64,000 nucleotides of DNA. It comes from Marinimicrobium sp038419845 (GTDB taxonomy: Bacteria > Pseudomonadota > Gammaproteobacteria > Pseudomonadales > Cellvibrionaceae). The notes beneath the pieces were generated by a model that worked only from the letters and a program-made list of their open reading frames with translations, ran no database searches and had not been told where the DNA came from. The DNA is taken from NCBI RefSeq assembly GCF_038419845.1, contig NZ_JBCAQT010000018.1, positions 19,286 to 83,285 on the forward strand, given 5' to 3'. The number at the start of each line of letters is the position of its first letter. Positions within the stretch are counted from its first letter, which is position 1. Below, piece by piece: positions 23,467 through 31,905 of the stretch. The position numbers and the translations under genes were made by a program.

Positions 23467-25209
23467 TCAGTGAATATCGGGTTCCTGGTCGGTGATGTCG
23501 GTCACCGGAATGGTTTCCAGGAAGTCGAAGTCGCAGCCCTCGTTGGCCTGGCTGACGTGGGACTGGTAGAGCGCGCCCCAGCCGCGGCTGAATTTGGGCT
23601 CCGGTGCTTTCCAGCTGGCGCGTCGACGGGCCATTTCGTCCTCGTCGATCAGCACATTGAGTTTGCGCTCGGGCACGTTCAGCTCGATCAGATCACCGGT
23701 CTGTACAAAGGCCAGGGGGCCGCCCACATGGGACTCGGGGGCCACGTGCAAGACGCAGGCACCGTAACTGGTGCCGCTCATGCGTGCATCGGAAATGCGC
23801 AACATGTCGCGCACGCCTTTTTCCAGCAGCTTTTTCGGAATGGGCAACTGGCCCCACTCGGGCATGCCCGGGGCGCCCTGGGGGCCGGCGCTTTTGAGCA
23901 CGATGATGGAGTGCTCGTCGATCTCCAGCGCCGGGTCGTCGATGCGCTCACTCATCTCCTGGTGGTTTTCAAACACCACCGCCGGGCCAGTGTGCACCAG
24001 CAGGTGCGGCTCGGCCGCCGGTGGCTTGATCACCGCGCCGTCGGGCGCGAGATTGCCGCGCAGCACGGCAATGCCATCCCGCTCGGACAGGGCGTTGTCG
24101 AGGGAGCGGATGACGTCGTCGTTGAACACCCGGGCGCCGGCAATGTTTTCACCCAGAGTCTGGCCGGTCACGGTGCGCTGATCCAGATCCAGCAGGGATT
24201 TCATGACCTCCTGCAGTGCCGGCAGGCCACCGGCGTAATAGAAATCCTCCATCAGGTAGGCGCCGGCGGGGCGCAGGTTGGCGATCACCGGGGTGTGCCG
24301 GGCCAACTCGTCAAACCGGTCCAGGGTCAGGGGGAAACCGGCGCGGCGGGCCATGGCGATGATGTGCACGATCGAGTTGGTGGAGCCGGACAGGGCCAGG
24401 GCTACCTTGATGGCGTTGTCGAAGGCGGTTTCGGTGAGAATGTCCTTCGGGGTCAGATCCTCCCAGACCATGTCCACAATGCGTCGTCCGGTGCTGCAGG
24501 CCATCTGGGAGTGGCGCGAATCCGGCGCTGGAATGGAGGCAGCACCGGTCAGGCACAGGCCCAGGGTTTCCGCCACGCTGGTCATGGTGGAGGCGGTGCC
24601 CATGGTCATGCAGTGGCCGGCGGAGCGGGCAATGCCGCTCTCCACGCCCTGCCAGTCTTCCTCGGTAATGTTGCCGGCGCGCAGCTCGGCCCAGTACTTC
24701 CAGGTGTCCGAGCCGCTGCCCAGGGTCTTGCCCTGCCAGCTACCGCGCAACATGGGTCCGGCGGGCACAAAAATGGCGGGCAGGTTGGCGGAGATGGCGC
24801 CCATGATCAGCGCCGGGGTGGTTTTGTCGCAGCCGCCCATCAGCACCACGCCGTCGGCCGGGTAGGCGCGCAGCAGCTCTTCGGTTTCCATTGCCAGCAT
24901 ATTGCGATAGAGCATGGCCGTGGGTTTCTGGAAGGGCTCGGACAGGGTGGAGGCGGGTAGTTCCACCGGGAAGCCCCCGGCCTGCCAGACCCCGCGCTTG
25001 ACCTCTTCCACCCGCTGCTTGAAGTGGGTGTGGCAGGGGTTGATGTCGCTCCAGGTGTTGACGATGGCAATCACCGGCTTGCCGGCGTAATCCTCGCGGG
25101 TGAACCCCATCTGGGCGGTACGCGAACGGTGGCCGAAGGAGCGCAGATCTTTGACACCGTACCAGCGGTGGCTGCGCAGCTCTTCCGGGGTGCGTTTGGG
25201 TTGACTCAT
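23467..25209 (-). CDS. IlvD/Edd-family aldonate dehydratase, L-arabonate dehydratase-like
   Basis: Iron-sulfur, Mg-dependent dehydratase of 580 residues that removes water from a sugar acid to give a 2-keto-3-deoxy acid. Cysteines expected to bind the cluster are in SDINPCHTHF, MGGCDKTTPALIMG and AGHCMTMGTAST. The C-terminal active-site block RISDARMSGTSYG is present. Overall spacing and segments such as NTWSDINPCH and RPAGAYLMEDFYYAGG resemble rhizobial L-arabonate dehydratase more than IlvD or Edd. It leads the operon, 71 bases before the DapA-family gene, behind a palindromic operator candidate. D-xylonate, D-fuconate or D-galactonate remain possible substrates. Confidence 0.85.
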   Translation of the reverse strand: MSQPKRTPEELRSHRWYGVKDLRSFGHRSRTAQMGFTREDYAGKPVIAIVNTWSDINPCHTHFKQRVEEVKRGVWQAGGFPVELPASTLSEPFQKPTAMLYRNMLAMETEELLRAYPADGVVLMGGCDKTTPALIMGAISANLPAIFVPAGPMLRGSWQGKTLGSGSDTWKYWAELRAGNITEEDWQGVESGIARSAGHCMTMGTASTMTSVAETLGLCLTGAASIPAPDSRHSQMACSTGRRIVDMVWEDLTPKDILTETAFDNAIKVALALSGSTNSIVHIIAMARRAGFPLTLDRFDELARHTPVIANLRPAGAYLMEDFYYAGGLPALQEVMKSLLDLDQRTVTGQTLGENIAGARVFNDDVIRSLDNALSERDGIAVLRGNLAPDGAVIKPPAAEPHLLVHTGPAVVFENHQEMSERIDDPALEIDEHSIIVLKSAGPQGAPGMPEWGQLPIPKKLLEKGVRDMLRISDARMSGTSYGACVLHVAPESHVGGPLAFVQTGDLIELNVPERKLNVLIDEDEMARRRASWKAPEPKFSRGWGALYQSHVSQANEGCDFDFLETIPVTDITDQEPDIH

Positions 25210-25271
25210 GGGTTGCTCTCACGCTTGTGGCTTTGTTATTTATCGATGGTTCTGATCGACCAATGCGCCAC

Positions 25272-25287
25272 ATGATTGCGCAATCAT
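25272..25287. promoter_or_regulatory. Palindromic operator candidate ATGATTGCGCAATCAT (sugar-acid operon)
   Basis: A perfect 16-bp palindrome located between the LacI-family gene and the dehydratase gene, 63 bases before the dehydratase start. Its central 14 bases are identical to the site at 12692-12705 before the pectin genes. It most likely binds the adjacent LacI-family regulator. Confidence 0.6.
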
Positions 25288-25332
25288 TAGTGAATTGCAA
25301 GCATCCTGGGCCAGACGCATGCAATCGTCGGT

Positions 25333-26364
25333 TCAGGCGCTGTCGCGTTCGATAATGCTGAAACCCAGGTCAATCCGGACCGGATCCGGGGAGGTGGAGG
25401 TCCCGGACATGGCGGCGATCAGGTGCCGGGCCGCCCGTAAGCCGATCTCGGCGCCATTGATCTGGACGGAGGTCAGGGTGGGCAGAGTGTGGGCGGCAAA
25501 GTCCAGGTCGCCGAAGCCGATGACGGCCAGGCGATGGGGGATATCGATCCCCCGGTAGCGGGCCTCGGTCATGACCCCGTGGGCCAGGGTGTCCGAGCTG
25601 CAATAGACCGCGTCGCATTCGATCCCCTCGTCGAGCAACTCGGCAAACGCCTGTCGACCCCGGCTGAATTTGGCGGGGGTGGCCAGGCGGCGGGTGGCCA
25701 CAGGGGTGGCGCCCGCCTCTGAGAGCGCGTCGGTAAATCCGGCCAGACGGCTGTCGGCCCGCCGGTCGTCGGCGGATACGGCGGCAAAGCGCCGGCGTCC
25801 CTTCTCCAGCAGATAGCGGCCCACGGCCCGCCCGACATCGTAGTGGGAGAACCCGACCAGGGCGTCCAGGGGATCCTCGCCCAGATCCCAGGTCTCGACA
25901 ATGGGCGTGGCGGCCGCTTTCAGGCGGGTGCGGCTGATCTCCGAGTGCTGCAGTCCCGTAAGAATGATACCGTCGGGCCGCCGGCACAGAATCGCTTCCA
26001 GCAGGTCCTGCTCCTGCTGGTCGGAGTAGCCGGAGATCCCCAGTAGCGTCTGATAGCCTGCGCGCTCCAGGGTCTCGGTGATGGCGCGCACGGTTTCGGC
26101 AAAAATGGGGTTGGCCACGGTGGGGACGATCAGGGCCACCAGCCGGCTGGTTTGGGTGGCCAGGCTGCCCGCCAGCATATTGGGCAGGTAGCCGGTTTTT
26201 TCCACAGCCGCCGTGACCTTCGCCCGAGCCTTGTCGGACACCATCTCCGGCTGGTTGAGGGCGCGCGAGACGGTAATGGGGGATACCCCCGCCACTTTGG
26301 CGACGTCGATCAGGGTCGGGGCTTTGGCCCGGCCCGGGGGTGGATCCTGGCGGTTCTGGCTCAT
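25333..26364 (-). CDS. LacI-family transcriptional regulator
   Basis: Repressor-type regulator of 343 residues. The N-terminal LacI helix-turn-helix reads TLIDVAKVAGVSPITVSRAL, followed by the hinge helix segment PNMLAGSLATQ and a periplasmic-binding-protein-like effector domain (LVALIVPTVANPIFAETVRA, DGIILTGLQ, ERAGYQTLLG, LAVIGFGDLDFA). The domain resembles the GntR/IdnR branch that senses sugar acids. The gene sits directly upstream of, and in the same direction as, the dehydratase-transporter operon, with the shared palindrome between them. It probably senses an aldonate or keto-deoxy acid and controls both palindromic sites. Confidence 0.88.
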   Translation of the reverse strand: MSQNRQDPPPGRAKAPTLIDVAKVAGVSPITVSRALNQPEMVSDKARAKVTAAVEKTGYLPNMLAGSLATQTSRLVALIVPTVANPIFAETVRAITETLERAGYQTLLGISGYSDQQEQDLLEAILCRRPDGIILTGLQHSEISRTRLKAAATPIVETWDLGEDPLDALVGFSHYDVGRAVGRYLLEKGRRRFAAVSADDRRADSRLAGFTDALSEAGATPVATRRLATPAKFSRGRQAFAELLDEGIECDAVYCSSDTLAHGVMTEARYRGIDIPHRLAVIGFGDLDFAAHTLPTLTSVQINGAEIGLRAARHLIAAMSGTSTSPDPVRIDLGFSIIERDSA

Positions 26365-26446
26365 GGTGATAATGCGTCCCGATCGATGGTAGGGCCAACG
26401 TGAACGTCGGTGGCGTCAGATTCTACCACCGGAGTGGCCATCTGGA

Positions 26447-27007
26447 TCAACTGCTGGGCGGAGCCGTGTGTTTGAAGTGATCGTATTGGTCCATCTGTTC
26501 GAGGAACCGGGTCAGCGCCGGGTGCTGGCTGAACTCAAAGCGCTGACGGAAACGCGACCAGGCCAGTACGCACCCCAGGCGAAGCTCGAAGTCGTTGTAG
26601 GGCGGGTGGTCCGAGAGCGGGCATTGCGCCAGCGCTTCCAGACAGGTGTCGATCCGGTTGCGCTGGCGCTGCAGGTAGGGGCTCTGCTCCGGGGTGATGC
26701 CGTCTTTCTCCAGCATGAACAGGTTGACGGCCGCATCCAGCAGGGTGTTCGCCAGGCAGAACCGGTCGTAGTCCTCGATATCGGGGAAGAAACCCTGCAC
26801 GGCATGCTCCCGGAGGTGCCGGATGATCGAAGTGGAATCGGTCAGCAGCAACTCGCCGTCCTTCAGGAAGGGGAGTTTCTGGGCCGGAGACTGCCGGGCG
26901 CTGGTTTGCGCATCGCTCTCGACAAATTCACAGGCGGTGCCGGTTTCCAGCAGGACAATACGGCAGTGGCGAACAAAGGGTGATGTGAAGCTGCCAAACA
27001 GTTGCAT
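26447..27007 (-). CDS. Glutathione S-transferase family protein
   Basis: Cytosolic GST-like protein of 186 residues. The ATG at 27007, after AGAGGAG, gives the normal beta1 strand MQLFGSFTSPFVRHCRIVLL; an in-frame ATG at 27112 would add 35 unrelated residues. The thioredoxin-like N-domain contains PAQKLPFLKDGELLLTDS, with the cis-proline and the glutathione-contacting DS pair. The C-domain is helical and less conserved. Substrate unknown; it resembles bacterial YibF/YfcF-type GSTs. It is divergent from the small charged protein gene. Confidence 0.82.
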   Translation of the reverse strand: MQLFGSFTSPFVRHCRIVLLETGTACEFVESDAQTSARQSPAQKLPFLKDGELLLTDSTSIIRHLREHAVQGFFPDIEDYDRFCLANTLLDAAVNLFMLEKDGITPEQSPYLQRQRNRIDTCLEALAQCPLSDHPPYNDFELRLGCVLAWSRFRQRFEFSQHPALTRFLEQMDQYDHFKHTAPPSS

Positions 27008-27089
27008 AGACGTTGACTCCTCTGACTTTAAGCCCAATGATACCGGATTAGGAGTTGAATTTGATATGGGATCAGCGAGGTGACGAGCG

Positions 27090-27362
27090 ATGAAAGCATC
27101 GGAATTTCTCAAGCGCTACGAGCAACAGCAGAAAGACCGCGCCAAAGACGATCAGCCAAGCGAAGAGGACCACTCTCTGGAGGCTCAGGCGAAGGAGCGG
27201 GCCAAACACCCCGAGCATATGAATGTCGGAACCCCGTTTGACTGGGAGGAGCTGGAAGCTTACCAGAAAGAACTCGATCGGCTGGACCGGGAGGGGCCGG
27301 GGGCGCACAAGGACAAGACCGATTCGTCCGGAAAGTCAGACAAGCCCGGCAAAAAGAACTAG
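27090..27362 (+). CDS. Small highly charged protein of unknown function
   Basis: A 90-residue product rich in K, E, D and Q, with no signal peptide or membrane segment: MKASEFLKRYEQQQKDRAKD, a mid segment MNVGTPFDWEELEAYQKELD and a lysine-rich tail. The first part and middle could form amphipathic helices or coiled coil. Preceded by GAGGTGACGAGCG, a plausible ribosome binding site. It lies 47 bases before the TauE-like permease gene and may be co-transcribed with it. I do not recognise a family. Confidence 0.6.
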   Translation: MKASEFLKRYEQQQKDRAKDDQPSEEDHSLEAQAKERAKHPEHMNVGTPFDWEELEAYQKELDRLDREGPGAHKDKTDSSGKSDKPGKKN

Positions 27363-27409
27363 CGCTGCTACAATAGCCGCCTTTTGATGGATTCCGACGA
27401 GGCGGCACG

Positions 27410-28171
27410 ATGATTGAAGGCTGGGCGTTCTACCTGCTGGCCATTCCGGTGGTATTACTGGTGGGCCTTTCCAAGGGTGGATTTGGCGGGGGGCTGGGAA
27501 CGCTGGCCGTGCCGGCGCTGGCGTTGATGGTCGACCCGCGCGTGGCCGCCGGTATCCTCTTGCCGATTCTCTGTACCATGGATCTGGTCAGCCTCTGGAG
27601 CTTTCGCGGGCACTGGGACAAAGCCAACCTCCGGATCATGCTGCCCTGGGCCATGCTGGGGCTGGTGGGCGGGGCGCTCACCTTTCAGTACATGAGCGCC
27701 GACATGATGCGCCTGATGATCGGGCTCATGGCTCTCTACTTCGTGGGCCACTATCTCTGGGGCAAATACCTGCTGCAACGGCTCAAACCCCAGGGCCGCA
27801 GTCACTGGCGCGGCGGCTTCTGGAGTGGGGTGTCGGGCTACGTCAGCTATATCGCCCATGCCGGTGGCCCGCCGATTGCCATTTACCTTCTGCCTCAGCA
27901 TCTGCCCAAAAGCGCCTTTGTGGGGACCACGGTGCTGTTTTTCAGCGTGGTGAACTATACCAAGTTGTTGCCCTACGCCTGGTTTGGCCAGTTGAATATC
28001 GGCAATCTCACCACAGCCCTGATTCTGTTGCCCTTCGCCCCTCTGGGGGTGTTTCTGGGGGTGTACCTTCACCGCCGGGTATCGGACAAATGGTTTTACT
28101 GGAGTTGTTACGGCCTCCTGTTTGTGGCCGGGGTCAAACTGCTGACCGAGGGCGCGATGGGGTTGATGTAA
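27410..28171 (+). CDS. TauE/SafE-family membrane permease (sulfite/sulfonate exporter-like)
   Basis: Integral membrane protein of 253 residues with about seven or eight hydrophobic segments. The two TauE repeats carry the family signatures LSKGGFGGGLGTLAVPALA (about 20-38) and GFWSGVSGYVSYIAHAGGPP (about 139-158). Members export sulfite, sulfoacetate or related organic anions, though many are uncharacterised. No sulfur-metabolism gene is next to it, so the substrate cannot be inferred from context. Confidence 0.85.
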   Translation: MIEGWAFYLLAIPVVLLVGLSKGGFGGGLGTLAVPALALMVDPRVAAGILLPILCTMDLVSLWSFRGHWDKANLRIMLPWAMLGLVGGALTFQYMSADMMRLMIGLMALYFVGHYLWGKYLLQRLKPQGRSHWRGGFWSGVSGYVSYIAHAGGPPIAIYLLPQHLPKSAFVGTTVLFFSVVNYTKLLPYAWFGQLNIGNLTTALILLPFAPLGVFLGVYLHRRVSDKWFYWSCYGLLFVAGVKLLTEGAMGLM

Positions 28172-28260
28172 GCCTTGGGTTAAACAGGGGGCATTCGTTC
28201 AGGTTCGATTCAGATGGAGCGCGCTAGTCTGAAAGCACCTGGACAAGTGAGGTGATGCCC

Positions 28261-28794
28261 ATGAACCATTTACTCAAACTAGCTCTGCCCCTGCTGGCTC
28301 TGGTCTTGATCGGTTGTGACGAGAGCCGGGTGTACGTCCACCATGCCGAGGAGCGCGATACGGGGCGCGACTTTGTGCCCGCCCTGAAAGCGTTTCATAT
28401 CATTGACACCTACGGTGTTGATACGGCACTGGACCCGGGCGAACCACTGACGTTTGACCCCTACTACGACGCGGGGCTGTTCGAGGTGGATTGGCGGGTG
28501 AACAGTCTGGAGGACTACCAGATCAGTGTCCGAGTGAACGACCGGGCCTCCATTCAAGACAGCCAGGAAATCTACACCGAAATCTGTGGGGAAGGGCTTT
28601 CCTGCGACCAGGAGGCGATCCGGTTGTGTCAGTACTACCCGGATCTGACCATGGCCTGTGGTCTGGATGAGCAGGTAACGGACATCAGTCTGCAGATTCA
28701 CACCCTACCGCAAAAGCTCTACACCTTCCTGGAGGTGTGTGATCTGGACTCCAATTACTGTGAGTATGATTACTACCCCGTGTGGGTTGAGTAG
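28261..28794 (+). CDS. Lipoprotein of unknown function
   Basis: Begins at the ATG at 28261, about six bases after GTGAGGTG; in-frame starts exist slightly upstream (28252 and 28255). The 177-residue product has a lipoprotein signal (LLKLALPLLALVLIGCDE, cysteine near 19). The mature part is acidic and beta-like, with four cysteines in CGEGLSCDQEAIRLC and TMACGLDEQ, plus two more in CDLDSNYCEYD, which suggests disulfides. I do not recognise a family. It is followed by a 186-base gap before the ROK regulator. Confidence 0.6.
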   Translation: MNHLLKLALPLLALVLIGCDESRVYVHHAEERDTGRDFVPALKAFHIIDTYGVDTALDPGEPLTFDPYYDAGLFEVDWRVNSLEDYQISVRVNDRASIQDSQEIYTEICGEGLSCDQEAIRLCQYYPDLTMACGLDEQVTDISLQIHTLPQKLYTFLEVCDLDSNYCEYDYYPVWVE

Positions 28795-28908
28795 CCCGGG
28801 GAGCGCAATTGGCCGGAATTAGTGACTTTGCTGGATATTTAGCAGCCCAGAACTGGTGCGGCTCTGGTCATCAGGGTCGTTACCTTGGTAAACTTGGTTT
28901 ATCTATGT

Positions 28909-28946
28909 GGGCGGCCCGGACATAAAGACATTCCGAGGGGCCGCCC
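28909..28946 (+). promoter_or_regulatory. Hairpin upstream of the ROK regulator
   Basis: GGGCGGCCC (28909-28917) pairs with GGGCCGCCC (28938-28946) around a 20-base loop, 34 bases before the regulator start. No T tract follows. It may be a terminator for the lipoprotein gene or a leader structure; nothing else is evident in the 28795-28980 gap. Confidence 0.4.
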
Positions 28947-28980
28947 GATTTCGGTCAGCGATTACCCCGGGGATATTCCA

Positions 28981-30201
28981 ATGAGTCAGGGCAGCAACTC
29001 CAGTGGACTGCGTCGTTACAACGAGCGGGTCATGCTCACCTACCTGCGCAAATTCCGGACCGCCTCCAAATCCGACCTGGCACGCGCCACCAATCTCACG
29101 CCCCAGGCGGTCACGCGCATTGTGGATGATCTGGAACAGGCCGAGCTGGTCGTGCGCGAAGGCCGTCGGTTGGGTGGGCTGGGTCAGCCCTCTACCCTCT
29201 ATACCCTGAATGCGGCCGGAGCCTATTCGGTCGGGATCAAAATCGGTCGGCGGGACCTGGAGCTGCTGTTACTCGATTTTACCGGCAGGATGCTGACCAA
29301 CTTCAAGCGCGAGTTCGATCAACCCGACCCCGACTATATTCTGGAACAGATCGGCGAGCTGTTACCCCAGCTTTGCGCCACCCTGGACCGGTCCGCGCAG
29401 AAAAAGCTGCGGGGTGTGGGGGTGGCCATGCCCTGGTTCCTGGGCGCCTGGCCCAACGACCTGGAAATGGCGAGCGATCTGTCCGCCCGCTGGCGGGATA
29501 TCAACCTCAGCGAAGAAATTGCCAAGTGCACGGATCTCCCCATCTTTTTCGAGAACGATGGTGCGGCCGCGGCAATCGCCGAGTTGCAGCTGGGGGTGGG
29601 GCGCGACATCTCCGATTTTCTGTATGTGAATATTGGCGCTTTTATCGGGGGCGGTCTGGTGTTGCACAGCAACCTGGAGCCGGGCGTTCACGGCAATACC
29701 GCCGAGCTTGCGTCCATGCCGGTGCCGCACTCGGAACTGTTCGGAACGCAACCGTCCAAAGGCGGGTTTGACCTGCTGACCCAGCGCGCCTCCCTGCTGA
29801 CCCTGCGGCGCTACCTCAATGACAAGGGCATCCCCATCAGCCACATCGGCGAGTTGCCCGAGCATATTGATAAGGCACGAATTTTTGTGCAGGAATGGAT
29901 GGATGACTGCGCGGACGCGCTGGTATACGCCTTCATGTCTGCCATCAGTATTCTGGACCTGAAGGCCATCGTGATTGATGCCAACCTGCCGCGTTTTATC
30001 ATTGAAGAGCTGGTGGCGATGGTGGAGCGCCGCTTGACCGCCATGGCCGCCAAGGATATCTTTGTGCCGGCGATCATTCCGGGGCAACTGGGCCCGGAGG
30101 CGATTGCGGTGGGCGGTGGTATTCTGCCGTTCTACTCTTCGTTCGGAGCGGACAAAACCGTATTGCTGAAAGGCAGCGTGCCGGAACGGCGCATGATATA
30201 A
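28981..30201 (+). CDS. ROK-family transcriptional regulator
   Basis: Regulator of the NagC/Mlc/XylR type, 406 residues from the ATG at 28981; a longer frame from 28885 adds residues unlike the family. The N-terminal winged helix-turn-helix is RYNERVMLTYLRKFRTASKSD with LTPQAVTRIVDDL as recognition region, followed by the ROK sugar-binding domain (YSVGIKIGRRDLELLLLDF, FFENDGAAAAIAELQLGVG, IGAFIGGGLVLHSNLEPGVHGN). The usual zinc cysteines of ROK kinases appear absent, as in some sugar-sensing regulators. It converges on the GH32-MFS-fructokinase operon, so fructose, a fructan oligomer or sucrose is a plausible effector. Confidence 0.86.
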   Translation: MSQGSNSSGLRRYNERVMLTYLRKFRTASKSDLARATNLTPQAVTRIVDDLEQAELVVREGRRLGGLGQPSTLYTLNAAGAYSVGIKIGRRDLELLLLDFTGRMLTNFKREFDQPDPDYILEQIGELLPQLCATLDRSAQKKLRGVGVAMPWFLGAWPNDLEMASDLSARWRDINLSEEIAKCTDLPIFFENDGAAAAIAELQLGVGRDISDFLYVNIGAFIGGGLVLHSNLEPGVHGNTAELASMPVPHSELFGTQPSKGGFDLLTQRASLLTLRRYLNDKGIPISHIGELPEHIDKARIFVQEWMDDCADALVYAFMSAISILDLKAIVIDANLPRFIIEELVAMVERRLTAMAAKDIFVPAIIPGQLGPEAIAVGGGILPFYSSFGADKTVLLKGSVPERRMI

Positions 30202-30227
30202 ATCGTGTTGATCGTACAAAGTTGATC

Positions 30228-30267
30228 GCACAAAAAAGCCCCGGCGATTGCCGGGGCTTTTTTGTGC
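30228..30267. terminator. Bidirectional intrinsic terminator
   Basis: A perfect 18-bp stem (30228-30245 with 30250-30267) with loop GATT. The GC-rich upper part GCCCCGGC is flanked by A6 and T6 tracts on the two sides, so it works in both directions between the convergent ROK regulator and GH32 genes. Confidence 0.9.
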
Positions 30268-30286
30268 GGGCCCGAAAACGTCTGGC

Positions 30287-31894
30287 TTACCAGATAGACT
30301 TCAGCGGCCAGGCCTCAATGCGATCGAAGGTGGCGCTGCCCCCCTCAACAAACACTTCTACGCCTTCGCTGTCCGGCTGCGGGAAGATCTTGTCGCTGAT
30401 GGCAACTATGCCATCGTGTGCGAATACTTCCACGGACGACCAGTCGATAAATATGTGCAGCTCCACCTGGCCGTTGTCCAGCGGCAATGGCGCGACATGT
30501 ACGCCCGGGAAGTCTTCATGGAAGTCCACCTGTCCGGATTGGGCACGATCCAGGGCCAGGGTTTCATCGCTGACGTCATAACGCAGGACGGTCTTCTCAC
30601 CGTTTCCTGTGCGCAGGTTCAGGCCGACTGCTTCTGCATCACCCGGGGTGAACGTCACTTTCATCTCCAGGCTCTTGCCCTGAATGTTCCAGTCTTCCAG
30701 TGAGCGGGTCTCATTGGAAACGGTCAGGTCGCTCAACGATTGCTGGTCGCCGCGCAGAGTCTGCAGTTCTTCTACTGGCTCCTGGACCATCTTCAAGCCG
30801 CCTTCGTGGCTCGACAGCTCCAGAGTGCGGGGAATGCTCTGGGAGCTGCGCCAGGGTGAGGTAGGCAGCTCCTGAGCATACTGCCAGTTGTTCATCCAGC
30901 CCACCCAGATGCGGCGGCCGTCTTCTTCGGGAACATCGGACCAGGAGACGGCGGCGTAAAAGTCTTTGCCGTAATCCACCCACTGATGCGGACCGGATTC
31001 ACTCTCGGGCATGGCGTCTTCATCGGGAATGAACTGCTTTCCGTCAAACTCGCCCACAAAGTAGAGGCCACCGGAACCGCCGGCCACGGAGCCTTCTTCA
31101 CCTGCGCCCAGGTCCACCTCCAGCACCCATTTGCGGTTGCCGTCTTCGCCGTCGATGGGCAGGGCAAACAGGTCGGGGCACTCCCAGATGCCCAGCTCTG
31201 ATCCCGGGGATTCGAAATGACTCAGAAAAGTCCAGTCCTTCAGATTGGGCGAGCTGTAAAAAGCAATTTTGTAGTCATTGGACAGTGCCACCACCATGAT
31301 CCACTGCTCGCTCTCCTCATGCCAGATGACTTTCGGGTCACGGAAGTTCTCCATCCCCTCATCCAGCACCGGGTTGCCCTCATACTTGGTCCAGCTACGG
31401 CCGTTGTCCAGGCTGTAGGCCAGCTGCTGGTTCTGCCCTTTCTCCGGTTCCTGTTTATGGCCGGTGTAAATGGCCACCATGGGTGGATTGTCCTCGGTGC
31501 CAAAGCCGGAGGTGTTCTGGTGATCCACCACGGCGCTGCCCGAGAAAATCATATACTCCTCGTCTTCGGGAATGGCCACTTTCTGCTCTTCCCAATGCAC
31601 CAGGTCTTTGCTGATCGCGTGACCCCAGCTCATGTGCCCCCATTTGTCGCCGTGAGGGTTGTACTGGTAGAACATGTGATACTCACCGTCGTGGTACACC
31701 AGACCGTTGGGGTCGTTCATCCAGTTCTTTTCGGGCGTAAAGTGAAACTGGGGCCGATACAGTTCCTGGTATGACGGAGTCTGGCCGGGCTGCGCTTGGG
31801 AAACTGACTCTGACGAGTCGGGCTTGTTGCCATTGCAGCCGGCGACGGCCAAGGCCAGCGCCGATGTCAATGACAGGGAAAATGTTTTATTCAT
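30287..31894 (-). CDS. GH32 family lipoprotein, levanase/fructan hydrolase
   Basis: Cleaves beta-fructosidic bonds in levan, inulin, fructo-oligosaccharides or sucrose. The 535-residue protein begins with a lipoprotein signal (LTSALALAVAGCNG, C20), so it is anchored to the inner or outer membrane. The five-bladed propeller carries WMNDPNG at 58-64 (nucleophile D61), FRDPKV at 184-189 (transition-state stabiliser D186) and WECPD at 237-241 (acid/base E238), all intact; a C-terminal beta-sandwich follows to VEVFVEGG. It is the last gene of the fructokinase-MFS-GH32 operon, 11 bases after the permease gene. Exo- versus endo-action and levan versus inulin preference cannot be read from sequence. 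Confidence 0.93.
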   Translation of the reverse strand: MNKTFSLSLTSALALAVAGCNGNKPDSSESVSQAQPGQTPSYQELYRPQFHFTPEKNWMNDPNGLVYHDGEYHMFYQYNPHGDKWGHMSWGHAISKDLVHWEEQKVAIPEDEEYMIFSGSAVVDHQNTSGFGTEDNPPMVAIYTGHKQEPEKGQNQQLAYSLDNGRSWTKYEGNPVLDEGMENFRDPKVIWHEESEQWIMVVALSNDYKIAFYSSPNLKDWTFLSHFESPGSELGIWECPDLFALPIDGEDGNRKWVLEVDLGAGEEGSVAGGSGGLYFVGEFDGKQFIPDEDAMPESESGPHQWVDYGKDFYAAVSWSDVPEEDGRRIWVGWMNNWQYAQELPTSPWRSSQSIPRTLELSSHEGGLKMVQEPVEELQTLRGDQQSLSDLTVSNETRSLEDWNIQGKSLEMKVTFTPGDAEAVGLNLRTGNGEKTVLRYDVSDETLALDRAQSGQVDFHEDFPGVHVAPLPLDNGQVELHIFIDWSSVEVFAHDGIVAISDKIFPQPDSEGVEVFVEGGSATFDRIEAWPLKSIW

Positions 31895-31905
31895 GGTTCA
31901 CCTCG

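Noticed and set aside
23434..24960. A 508-codon plus-strand frame opposite the IlvD/Edd-type dehydratase
   Set aside because: It is antisense to a gene with full family motifs and itself has the glycine/histidine-rich composition of a shadow frame.
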